64,000 bases of DNA from [Pantoea] beijingensis (GTDB taxonomy: Bacteria > Pseudomonadota > Gammaproteobacteria > Enterobacterales > Enterobacteriaceae): positions 1,054,001 through 1,118,000 of the forward strand of contig NZ_CP071409.1 in NCBI RefSeq assembly GCF_022647505.1, in the 5' to 3' direction. Positions 11,126 to 18,372 of this stretch are shown here, one piece after another. The notes beneath the pieces are model-generated. The model saw only the letters and a program-made list of their open reading frames with translations. It was not told where the DNA came from and did not search any database. Numbering within the stretch: position 1 is the first letter of the stretch; every line of letters begins with the position of its first letter. The position numbers and the translations under genes were made by a program.

Positions 11126-11155
11126 ATCAGGCAGCTGGAAGCAAAACAATTGAGC

Positions 11156-11707
11156 ATGACAGAGGAAAAGATATCCCGGCCGGGTGGACGTAGTGCACGC
11201 GTACAGCAAGCCGTACACCGTGCGGTGCGCGAAATCCAGGATGAGGCTGGACGTGATGGATTAACCATCGTTGCCATCGCAGCGCGAGCTGGCGTGACGC
11301 CCTCTACTATCTATCGACGTTGGGGGGAATTGCCGCAACTGTTGTCTGATGTTGCGATTGAGAATCTTCGTCCTGAACTCCTGCCGCCCGACACCGGATC
11401 ATTTCGCGGTGATATGGAAACATGGCTGGAGCAGTACCTCGAAGAGATATCGTCCCCATTTGGACGCTCAATGCTATGTGACGTTCTGAGCAGTCCTGAA
11501 CCAGTCAATGCAGGGCAATGCACGCGATACCTTATCGAGCAATTTGAGATCATGCGGCTCCGTGCGCAAGATCGGGGAGAGAGCCCGCCAACAAGTGAGA
11601 GCATACTGGACTGCATCATTGCACCGCTTGTTTTTCGTATCCTGTTCGCGGCGGAGGTACCGGAGTTGTCTTATGCACGCAAGCTTATTGCACGGACGCG
11701 GCTATAG
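11156..11707 (+). CDS. TetR/AcrR family transcriptional regulator
   Basis: The protein is 183 residues from the ATG at 11156. An upstream GTG at 11120 is open but lies within the operator palindrome, so it is less likely. The N-terminal TetR helix-turn-helix reads REIQDEAGRDGLTIVAIAARAGVTPSTIYRRWG (about 25-58), followed by an all-helical ligand domain of the TetR_C_11-like type. It probably represses the divergent NTF2-fold gene and itself through the palindrome at 11093-11125. The inducer is unknown. Confidence 0.85.
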   Translation: MTEEKISRPGGRSARVQQAVHRAVREIQDEAGRDGLTIVAIAARAGVTPSTIYRRWGELPQLLSDVAIENLRPELLPPDTGSFRGDMETWLEQYLEEISSPFGRSMLCDVLSSPEPVNAGQCTRYLIEQFEIMRLRAQDRGESPPTSESILDCIIAPLVFRILFAAEVPELSYARKLIARTRL

Positions 11708-11849
11708 CCAGACAACACGATCGCATCGGCATCGCGCCGCCGACGTCATGGGGTTCAGTGATCTTCCCCGGCAATAGTGGACACAGGGTGGGGTCAGTCC
11801 AACTAAAGGACAGGATCGTCTACCGGGCGGGGAGGTTTAGTTGACCATA
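11708..11849. other. gene-free junction left of the IS110 element
   Basis: No coding signal is supported. It contains an imperfect inverted repeat (GGTCAGTCCAACTAAA at 11792-11807 and TTTAGTTGACC at 11836-11846), possibly the ends of a small decayed element interrupted or flanked by the IS110-family insertion that begins at about 11850. Confidence 0.35.
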
Positions 11850-11861
11850 TATGGACGCCCC

Positions 11862-12084
11862 GGGTGTTACAAGTACTGGTTCGATACGGTTTGCGACCAT
11901 ATATCCGGCGTCGTTAGTGGGTTAATTTACCCGCGCCATGATGTTATCCGAGCCCTGTTTCCTTATCACTACACCGGTATATGATTACCCAGGTCAACTT
12001 CAGGCTGTTACAGGGACGGTAGCCGTTTTCTCATCAGTGCCTGCAAACTCAGTTAAATAAGTTTCTGTAAATTGCTGTTTTTAG
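11862..12084 (-). ncRNA. candidate guide (bridge/seek) RNA region of the IS110-family element
   Basis: The 223-bp noncoding segment downstream of the transposase stop codon, inside the element, is where IS1111-type members encode the structured RNA that pairs with donor and target DNA. The assignment rests on position and family knowledge only. The RNA ends and its loops were not modelled. Confidence 0.35.
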
Positions 12085-13119
12085 CTAATTCATCGCAACG
12101 GCCTTCTGCATATTAAAATCAACCCCATCTGTCAGCACACGCCAGATAATTCTCGTCAGTTTATTCGCCAGTGCAACCGTGGTTTTCAGGAACCCCCGAC
12201 GAGCTTCAAGCCTTTGCAGCCAAATGCCCAGACTGTCATCGCGCTTTTTCATACAGCGCATTACAGACCGTGCTCCATGGATGATTAATGTTCTGAGACT
12301 ACGATTGCCATTTTTTGTCACGGAGGATAATCGTTGCTTGCCTCCCGAACTGTGCTGCCCGGGAACCAGGCCACACCAGGCGGATAACTCTCTGCCGCTG
12401 GAAAATTGCCCTGCATCCACTTCACTGATAAACGCTGCCGCGATGAGCGGGCCGACTCCCGGAATAGTTAACAAATGGCGATAGGTAGCTTGTTGTGAAG
12501 ACAATGCAGCAATTACCTTATCCAGTCCGGTGACGCGTTCATTCAGCGCCTGCATGTCTTCCCGCAATGTAGAAAGTAAACGGCGGACAGTGAACGTTAA
12601 CTCATTCGATGCGTCTTCCATCAGTTCAGGCAGGTGCTGCTGGAGGCACTGGATCCCGACAGGGATAATGAGAGCATATTCAGCAAGCAAAGAACGAAGC
12701 TGGTTAGCCAGCGCCGTTCTTTGCTCAACCATGAGCTGACGGGTATTTCGCAGCGCTTTGATATCCTGCTGCTCAGCAGTTTTAACCGGAACAAAGTGGA
12801 TGCCAGGGCGGAGTGCTGTTTCACAAATCGCCAGCGCATCATTAGCATCGTTTTTCTGGCTTCTGACAAAGGCTTTAACGTGCTGGGCAGGTATCAGTCT
12901 GACGTTGTATCCCAACGTTCTGAAGGTTCTGCCCCAGAAGTGCGAAGTAGAGCATGCCTCCATCGCGATAAGCGTTCCGGGCTCGAAGTGTCGAACGCAA
13001 TCCAGCAATTTTGAACGGGAGATCTTCTTGTTATATGCAATTGAACCATCAACCATCCAGACGCATACCTGAAAAACAGATTTGGCAATGTCGATACCAA
13101 CAACTCTGATTGTGTTCAT
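12085..13119 (-). CDS. IS110-family transposase (DEDD recombinase)
   Basis: The 344-residue protein starts with the DEDD_Tnp_IS110 domain (VVGIDIAKSVFQVCV, first Asp near residue 9; MEACSTSHFW; KNDANDALAICE near 90-100). It has a C-terminal Transposase_20 domain (LLTIPGVGPLIAAAFISEV, then SAWCGLVPGQHSSGGKQRL and NGNRSLRTLIIHGA with the catalytic serine). It is intact and full length. These RuvC-like/serine recombinases move a circular intermediate using a guide RNA. No partner gene is needed, and the gene fills most of the element. Confidence 0.93.
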   Translation of the reverse strand: MNTIRVVGIDIAKSVFQVCVWMVDGSIAYNKKISRSKLLDCVRHFEPGTLIAMEACSTSHFWGRTFRTLGYNVRLIPAQHVKAFVRSQKNDANDALAICETALRPGIHFVPVKTAEQQDIKALRNTRQLMVEQRTALANQLRSLLAEYALIIPVGIQCLQQHLPELMEDASNELTFTVRRLLSTLREDMQALNERVTGLDKVIAALSSQQATYRHLLTIPGVGPLIAAAFISEVDAGQFSSGRELSAWCGLVPGQHSSGGKQRLSSVTKNGNRSLRTLIIHGARSVMRCMKKRDDSLGIWLQRLEARRGFLKTTVALANKLTRIIWRVLTDGVDFNMQKAVAMN

Positions 13120-13277
13120 GTGATATCACTCCTGAATTAATTGCAGTCAATAGAGTATGGCACTGGCTACTTCAGGGAGGGGCGTCCATAACATCACTAC
13201 ATAATTTTTAGTGAGCGCCTACCGAAGCGTATACGTAGCCAGCTCCCGGTACTGTTTCAGCAAGACGAGCTCTTCTG

Positions 13278-13858
13278 CTGAGGGAATTGATATTTCTGAA
13301 ATAGCCATCAGCACTGCCCGTGAAAAAGCAACTGCGATGGGCGCCCAGGATAAATTACGCTATCAGGTGTCTGATGCTTGCCTTCTCCCTTTTAGCGACG
13401 ACACTTTTACGCATATTCTCGGTGGATGTAACTTCGCGTTTATTCAGGAAAGAAGTAAAGCGCTGGCTGAAGTGGTACGGGTGCTGAGACCCCAAGGCGT
13501 AATCTGTACGTCAAATTTTTACTACAGGAAGAAAACCGGTCAAGAAATCATTAACAGTGTTTACAATGCGATAGGTTTCAGACCCGATCCTGATTGGACA
13601 CTTAAATACTGGCATGATTTTTTTGCCCGAGAGGACCTTGAATTATATGACGAAAAAAATCACGAGTTGTCATCTCAGCCCCAAGAGGAGCTTAAAGAAA
13701 ACCTGCTGCGCTATGTCTCCACTGAGAATGAATTTACCCGTGAGTTGGACGAAACCATTCAGAATGCTTTTTATGAGCGCTATCTTGCTATCCGCGAACC
13801 TCTCAACGATCAACGCGACTATCAGGGGGTAACCATACAGTTATGGCGCAAAAAATAG
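13278..13858 (+). pseudogene. mccD: 5'-truncated SAM-dependent transferase, MccD-like
   Basis: From about 13278 the frame encodes the class I SAM-dependent methyltransferase fold, starting at the acidic-loop motif EGIDISEIAIS and continuing through SDACLLPFSDDTFTHILGG and VLRPQGVICTSNFYY, to a stop at 13858. The glycine-rich SAM-binding motif I that should precede EGIDIS is missing. Bases 13191-13277 do not encode it and carry unrelated sequence next to the IS110 element. The gene overlaps the next, mccE-like, gene by 16 bp. In microcin C operons MccD transfers 3-amino-3-carboxypropyl from SAM and MccE then decarboxylates it, so this is most simply a decayed mccD. The identity is inferred from the neighbour. 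Confidence 0.6.
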
Positions 13859-15609
13859 TTAACCATCGCATCATTGCGGCAGCTCACGCGGTTGCTGCAC
13901 GACCATCCCATGCGGAACGTCCTTTTTTTATTTTTGATGCTGATACGGCCCTGAAACAAGCCCGGCATCTGACTGCGGCTTGTAAAGAGTACTTCCCGGA
14001 TGCCGTTATTGCAGTTTCGGTTAAGTCATGTTCTCTGGGGATATTTCTGCGCCTGATTGCTGAAGAGGGACTGAGCGCAGAAGTCTGCTCTTCAGACGAG
14101 TTTAAGCTGGCCCTGAAGGCCGGCTTTACCGGCGATCGAATCATTCTTGACGGTCCATATAAAAACTCCGAGGATCTTAATCTGGCCCTGGATAAGGAAG
14201 CCCTGATCCATGTCGACAGCGCCCATGAGTTACGTGAAATTAATCGACTACTGTCCAGTCAAAACCGGAAGGTCGACATTGGCATAAGGCTGTCACACTT
14301 CTACTGTGACTCACAGCGCTCCCGCTTCGGTGTAACCGCTGAAGAGTTCAGGAGTGAAATCATTCCTCTCCTGCGCACCTGTCCGAATATCAGCCTCAGG
14401 GGATTTCATCTGCATGCCGGGTCCAACCTTGAGAACCCTTCAAAAGTCGCTGACAGCCTCCGGGACTGGCTGCCGTTTCTGGTAGAAAACATGCCAGAGG
14501 GGGGCCATCTTGATATGGGCAGCGGATTCCCGGCGGACTCGTTTTCACCGGACGTGGATGCACCAACAGCGCAACCTGAAGCGTTTTTCAAGGCTATTTT
14601 TAGCGTTCTGGCTGAGTATGATCTTGCTTTACCTGCAAAGTGGAAACTTATTTTCGAACCCGGAAGAACCCTCAGCGAAGACCATGGATATGCGGTTGGC
14701 AAAACTGTCAGTATGAAAAACCGCTATGACTCAGAGGTTATCCAGACAAATCTTGGGATCAACTGGATACCTTCCGTGCATAACTGGCACCACTCCCTGT
14801 TACCATTAGGCAGCAGGGAGTGCCCCGCGGATGATACTGCGCAGATACTCGCCGGTTTTAACTGCTTTGAGAACGACTGCCTTTTCCCCAGAGGAGCGCT
14901 TCATCTTGGTGAAAAGCAGTTATTTATTATCCGCGGTTGCGGTGCATATGATTTACAGACGGCTAACGAATGGACCCGGACTAAGCCCCCGGTTTATGCC
15001 TTGCTGAACGAAGAAATCATCACTGCAAGGCTTCCGTCGCCAGCCTTACCTTCTGCCAGACTGGATCTTATGTATGCCGAACAGTCCATCTGCGTTGATG
15101 AGAATATACAACTGGCGCCCGCCTCTTCCCGCTTTGCCGCAGAGCTTTTCAGCGTGGTTGATAACAACCGGGAGGAATTCAGCAGATTTATGGCATGGCC
15201 CCGGTTTGTTAAAACGGTAGATGATGAGTCCTGCTTTCTTGACGCCTGTCTTTTGGCTCATCAGAAAAATGAGGGAAAAACGTATGTTATTTTATACAAC
15301 GATGCGGCAGTGGGCTTACTGTCATTCAACAGTATCGACAGCGCTAATAAAACCGCATATATCGGATACTGGCTCGATATGAGGATGCGGGGGCAGGGTG
15401 TAATAACCAGAGCCCTGAACGAGCTGATAAAATATTATTCGGACCGGAAATTAATAAACCGGTACGTAATAAAATGCTCAGTCAATAACACAAAAAGTAA
15501 TGAAGTCGCCAGACGCTGCGGTTTTGCCCTGGAAGGCAAAATGCGGAAGGCCGAGTTACTTAACGGTATTTTTCACGATCAGAATATATACGGTCATATA
15601 GCGCCGTGA
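13843..15609 (+). CDS. mccE: MccE-like fusion: PLP decarboxylase + GNAT acetyltransferase
   Basis: The 588-residue protein has two domains. Residues 1-400 are a fold-III PLP decarboxylase of the ornithine/diaminopimelate type: Lys61 in AVSVKSC, HLHAGS at 189-194, the glycine loop GSGFPADS near 227, EPGR at 272-275, and the C-terminal Cys-containing CFENDC. Residues 425-588 are a RimJ/RimL-type GNAT domain with the RGQG acetyl-CoA loop near 516. This fusion is the known architecture of microcin C MccE, in which E1 decarboxylates the MccD-installed side chain and E2 acetylates processed microcin, giving self-immunity. The intact frame beside a broken mccD-like gene suggests retention for resistance. 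A generic decarboxylase-GNAT fusion is the alternative. Confidence 0.72.
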   Translation: MAQKIVNHRIIAAAHAVAARPSHAERPFFIFDADTALKQARHLTAACKEYFPDAVIAVSVKSCSLGIFLRLIAEEGLSAEVCSSDEFKLALKAGFTGDRIILDGPYKNSEDLNLALDKEALIHVDSAHELREINRLLSSQNRKVDIGIRLSHFYCDSQRSRFGVTAEEFRSEIIPLLRTCPNISLRGFHLHAGSNLENPSKVADSLRDWLPFLVENMPEGGHLDMGSGFPADSFSPDVDAPTAQPEAFFKAIFSVLAEYDLALPAKWKLIFEPGRTLSEDHGYAVGKTVSMKNRYDSEVIQTNLGINWIPSVHNWHHSLLPLGSRECPADDTAQILAGFNCFENDCLFPRGALHLGEKQLFIIRGCGAYDLQTANEWTRTKPPVYALLNEEIITARLPSPALPSARLDLMYAEQSICVDENIQLAPASSRFAAELFSVVDNNREEFSRFMAWPRFVKTVDDESCFLDACLLAHQKNEGKTYVILYNDAAVGLLSFNSIDSANKTAYIGYWLDMRMRGQGVITRALNELIKYYSDRKLINRYVIKCSVNNTKSNEVARRCGFALEGKMRKAELLNGIFHDQNIYGHIAP

Positions 15610-15949
15610 CGGGGCCACCACAAAGGTCTCTTTTATCCTCCGGTCGGGAATAAATGAGATTTTTAGAGCGGATTTGCCGGTGCCCGAGCATTAACCGTCT
15701 TATCCTGATTGGAGTGGTTCCTTCCGGGCGAACCTCGCCCGGAAAGGGTATCGCGCGTGGTAATCGGAAATTTTTTCGGCCATTCTACCCGTTGGATTTT
15801 ACTGTCCGGGTGGTTGAGTTGCTCGTAACCAGCTGATAATGCAGCTCAGAGCTCCATATCTACTCAGGAATTAGCAGCCCCTGATACGGATTGGTGCGCC
15901 TCAGGCCCATGCAAGGCCTGAATACGGACATACTCTGAAAATCTACAAG
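15610..15949. other. gene-free stretch with a perfect hairpin
   Basis: No supported gene is seen. A 10-bp perfect stem (TTCCGGGCGA at 15722-15731, loop ACC, TCGCCCGGAA at 15735-15744) lies about 110 bp after the mccE-like stop. It lacks a U tract. The right part may hold frameshifted upstream portions of the IS30 remnant. Confidence 0.4.
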
Positions 15950-16090
15950 AATTGACCGTTGCGAGAGCTTGTTCTGGAAAAGCTGGAGATGAAGTGGTCT
16001 CCAGAGCAAATATCAGGATGGTTAAGGCGAACGAAGCCGCGTCAAAAAACACTGCGAATATCACCTGAGACAATTTATAAAACGCTGTAC
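15950..16090 (+). pseudogene. IS30-family transposase remnant
   Basis: The plus strand reads, in one frame, REL-VLEKLEMKWSPEQISGWLRRT and then KPRQKTLRISPETIYKTLY. This is the central part of an IS30-type transposase between its helix-turn-helix and DDE domains. The frame is closed upstream by a stop and a frame change, and it is cut at 16090 by the end of an IS3-family element. The catalytic domain is absent. Confidence 0.8.
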
Positions 16091-17104
16091 TGAACCGCCC
16101 CGGTTTTTTTGGAGAGTTTTAAGTCCGGAAGCTCAGGCTGCCAGATCATTATTTGCACTGGAAGCATACCAGGTTTTTTCAACTTCTATCGGCGGTATGT
16201 GTCCTAACCGTTCAAGTAACCTTCGATTATTGAACCAGTCCACCCACGCCAGTGTCGCAAGCCCTACTTCTGCGTGGTTTTTCCAGCTTTTACGGTGTAT
16301 GACTTCCGCTTTGTAAAGGCCATTGATACTCTCGGCCAGGGCATTATCGTAAGAGTCGCCTGTGCTGCCTGTCGACGCTAACAGTTCCGCCTCCTGCAGC
16401 CGCTGAGTGTACGCCAGTGACACGTACCGGGAGCCTTTGTCCGAGTGATGGATTGTCCCTGAGGGACGACGTGCCCACAGAGCCTGTTCCAGAGCATCCA
16501 GCACGAACGTCGTTTCCATTGATGTTGACACTTTCCAGCCCACAATAACGCCTGCGAACACATCTGTGATAAACGCCACACAGGCGAAGCCCTGCCAGGT
16601 GCTGACGTACGTAAAATCTGCACACCAAAGCTGGTCAGGACGTTCTGCCACGAACTGGCGGTTGACCAGATCCGCTGCTGCCGCTGTTTTGCGACCGACC
16701 GTGGTTCTGATGGCTTTGCCGCGGAGGACACCACGAAGACCGATTATTTTCATCAGGCGTTCAACTGTATAACGGGCAACACTAAAGCCCTCGCGGAGTA
16801 ACTGACGCCAGACTTTTCGTGCTCCATAGACACTGTAATTTTCTTCGTAAACGCGTTTTATCTCCTGGCTGATTTGAGCATCACATTTTTCCCGTCGGCT
16901 ACATTTTTCAGGATACAACTGGCGTTGCTGATGCCAGTAATATGTCGACGGGGCAATATCCAGTTCGCGGCATACCGGCCCGACCCCGTGTGTACCACTC
17001 AGACGCTGCATAACTGGCATTATTTTTTCCAGTGGCGGTCGAGCTCCGCCTGAGCAAAATAAGCTGAGGCCTGCCGCAATATATCATTGCTGCGGCGTAG
17101 CCGG
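16091..17104 (-). mobile_element. IS3-family element, truncated at one end
   Basis: The intact terminal repeat begins TGAACCGCCCCGG at 16091, directly against the IS30 remnant. The orfB transposase is complete. Only the last 27 or so codons of orfA survive (LRRSNDILRQASAYFAQAEL and on, to its stop at 17020-17022), after which the sequence changes at about 17104 to a psu-like coding frame on the other strand. The opposite terminal repeat is missing, so the element cannot move by itself. Confidence 0.85.
16133..17020 (-). CDS. IS3-family transposase OrfB (rve integrase domain)
   Basis: The 295-residue DDE recombinase has an N-terminal HTH_21-like region (GVGPVCRELDIAPSTYYWHQ) and an rve core with DDE motifs (LWCADFTYV; HSDKGSRYVS; SYDNALAESINGLYKAE). 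Its ATG overlaps the orfA stop in a TAATG arrangement, preceded by a run of six As typical of the programmed frameshift that fuses OrfA and OrfB. OrfA is truncated, so no full OrfAB transposase can be made from this copy. Confidence 0.92.
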   Translation of the reverse strand: MPVMQRLSGTHGVGPVCRELDIAPSTYYWHQQRQLYPEKCSRREKCDAQISQEIKRVYEENYSVYGARKVWRQLLREGFSVARYTVERLMKIIGLRGVLRGKAIRTTVGRKTAAAADLVNRQFVAERPDQLWCADFTYVSTWQGFACVAFITDVFAGVIVGWKVSTSMETTFVLDALEQALWARRPSGTIHHSDKGSRYVSLAYTQRLQEAELLASTGSTGDSYDNALAESINGLYKAEVIHRKSWKNHAEVGLATLAWVDWFNNRRLLERLGHIPPIEVEKTWYASSANNDLAA

Positions 17105-17660
17105 TAACTGGCGCACTAATTTTCGAAAATTGCGGGGTAATCTCACGGAGGAACTTCGCGCCGAACACACTCAGCGTATAGCCAATCGTGAACTGGCCGA
17201 TGAGTTTGCGGGATTATTGAAAGAACTGGAACTGGATAAACAGTACGCCGTGCTGTGCTGTTGTACCAGCGGTAAAAAATACGTTGAAGCGCATCAAACT
17301 GCTTTTACTGAGTTTGCTGACTCGCATTGGGAATCGGCACTGCGTAACGTTAGCCCTTCGTTGCTATGGGCGATCAAGTTGCGCATCCAGCGCGAAAAAA
17401 TTGCCGCAACCTTTGTTGGAGACGATCGCGACCCGATCCGCGATATCGCTGGGCTTGTAGGGGAAGCCTTAACGCGAGCTGCGACCGCGCTGCCTGAAAG
17501 TGTTCTAAATGAAGCTCCATTACTGGAATCTATCGGTGTCCGTCGTCCGGCTCTAACGGGGGTTGATATGGATCTCTATTCGCGTCCTTTACGCCGTCAG
17601 AAGCTGGCGGAATCAATCGGGGAGCAGCGTTTAAAACTTCAGGAGGGCGACCAGCAATGA
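17103..17660 (+). pseudogene. psu: P4-type polarity suppression protein Psu, 5'-truncated
   Basis: The open frame runs through the IS3 junction. Coding resemblance begins near 17103 (NWRTNFRKLRGNLTEELRAEHTQ) and continues to LLESIGVRRPALTG and the C-terminal DMDLYSRPLRRQKLAES. Recalled P4 Psu has a similar helical pattern and an equivalent IGFRPDVAS and FSRKSAQLA ending. About 15 N-terminal residues appear lost to the IS. In-frame starts such as TTG 17130 could still give a shortened protein. Psu inhibits Rho and decorates the P4 capsid. It overlaps the ogr/delta-like gene by 4 bp (ATGA). Confidence 0.65.
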
Positions 17661-17905
17661 TGCGCCCTTACTGCAAAAGCCCGGCGCACGCTAAATCCAG
17701 CCGCTATATGTCCGAGCAGGTAAAAGAGCGTTATCACCAGTGCACGAATCTGGATTGCTCCTGCACGTTTAAGACGAATGAAAGCATCACGAAAGTCATA
17801 ACCTCGCCGCCACCGCCGGAAACAGTTGAGAACGTTGCGCCGATACCGGTTAAAGGACGGCAGACGTTAGGACGATACGGCTCAGCATTTCGAATCACTC
17901 ATTAA
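17657..17905 (+). CDS. Ogr/Delta-family late-gene activator
   Basis: The 82-residue protein begins MMRPYCKSPAHAKSSRYMSEQ, continuing VKERYHQCTNLDCSCTFKTNES. This is the zinc-binding signature of the P2 Ogr/P4 Delta activators, which switch on late promoters of P2-like phages. The first cysteine of the usual CPxC is replaced (RPYC), so one zinc ligand seems lost and activity is doubtful. It follows psu directly and is followed by a strong terminator, marking the end of a P4-satellite late operon. Canonical P4 Delta is a tandem of two such domains; this has one. Confidence 0.85.
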   Translation: MMRPYCKSPAHAKSSRYMSEQVKERYHQCTNLDCSCTFKTNESITKVITSPPPPETVENVAPIPVKGRQTLGRYGSAFRITH

Positions 17906-17912
17906 TCCTCAC

Positions 17913-17940
17913 AGCCGCTGATCACCCAGCGGCTTTTTTG
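17913..17940 (+). terminator. rho-independent terminator after ogr/delta-like gene
   Basis: AGCCGCTG, 6-nt loop, CAGCGGCT, then six Ts, 8 bp after the stop codon. Confidence 0.92.
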
Positions 17941-17995
17941 TGTCTGCTATTCGTCGTTTGAAGCCTTTTTCTGGCAAGCCGGTTTGTAAAGAGCC

Positions 17996-18114
17996 GTGCA
18001 TGCATAGAGTGCATGGATTCGCATGCACTCTATGCGTCAGTGGGATGCGTTGAGGCCAGGCAGGGCGCGGATTCAATAGCTTTATGCACTTGCATGAAAA
18101 GCGGTGCATAAAGC
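17996..18114. repeat. cluster of GTGCAT/ATGCAC elements with two inverted repeats
   Basis: The hexamer GTGCAT or its complement occurs repeatedly. Two perfect inverted repeats stand out: GCATAGAGTGCATG (18002-18015) with its complement (18022-18035), and GCTTTATGCAC (18079-18089) with its complement (18104-18114). The cluster lies between the phage-satellite remnant and the defence operon. Function is unknown; replication iterons, regulator sites or a recombination site are possible. An 11-base G run follows at 18125-18135. Confidence 0.55.
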
Positions 18115-18161
18115 GGGCAGGCGAGGGGGGGGGGGATAGCATTGCGCGCAGAGCTGCTACA

Positions 18162-18371
18162 TCAAACTTTTTGTGTTGCGTAACTGTTTCTAACATTATG
18201 GCTAAAATAAGAACCTACAGACCCAGCATTTAGCATTTCGTCAAAAACACCTTCTGGAACATCGTAATATTGATAGATACTCCCATTTAAAAACTCTACT
18301 TCGAGAGTGAGCGAATCAACGTCATATCCTACTGATGCTAAATTTGAAGAGCTAACAGCTGTTCTTTTCAT
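18162..18371 (-). CDS. KTSC domain small protein
   Basis: The 69-residue protein matches the KTSC domain: SSNLASVGYDVDSLTLEVEF, NGSIYQYYDVPEGVFDEML and the GSYFSHNVRNSY end. KTSC domains occur alone or at the C terminus of some lysyl-tRNA synthetases and in phage and plasmid proteins; the molecular role is not settled. It starts 1 bp after the HerA stop codon and shares its strand and AT-rich composition. It is therefore the last gene of the int-sir2-herA operon and a candidate accessory part of that defence system. Confidence 0.82.
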   Translation of the reverse strand: MKRTAVSSSNLASVGYDVDSLTLEVEFLNGSIYQYYDVPEGVFDEMLNAGSVGSYFSHNVRNSYATQKV

Positions 18372-18372
18372 G

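Larger units (their letters stand above)
11850..13190 (-). mobile_element. IS110-family (IS1111-type) insertion sequence
   Basis: The element is about 1.34 kb and bounded by a 12-bp inverted repeat, TATGGACGCCCC at 11850-11861 and GGGGCGTCCATA at 13179-13190. It encodes one DEDD-type transposase on the minus strand. Inverted repeats near the ends plus a long noncoding segment downstream of the transposase are features of the IS1111 subgroup, in which the repeats are subterminal. True ends may therefore lie a few bases outside. It abuts the truncated mccD-like gene on the right. Confidence 0.85.

Noticed and set aside
15722..15744. Hairpin after the mccE-like gene as a rho-independent terminator
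   Set aside because: The stem is perfect but no U tract follows on either strand, so it is recorded only as a hairpin.
16908..17168. Minus-strand frame spanning the IS3/psu junction
   Set aside because: It is a chance frame; the orfA tail lies in another frame and ends at 17020-17022.
18001..18114. CRISPR array in the GTGCAT-rich region
   Set aside because: Repeats are short, irregularly spaced and inverted rather than direct, and no cas gene is present.
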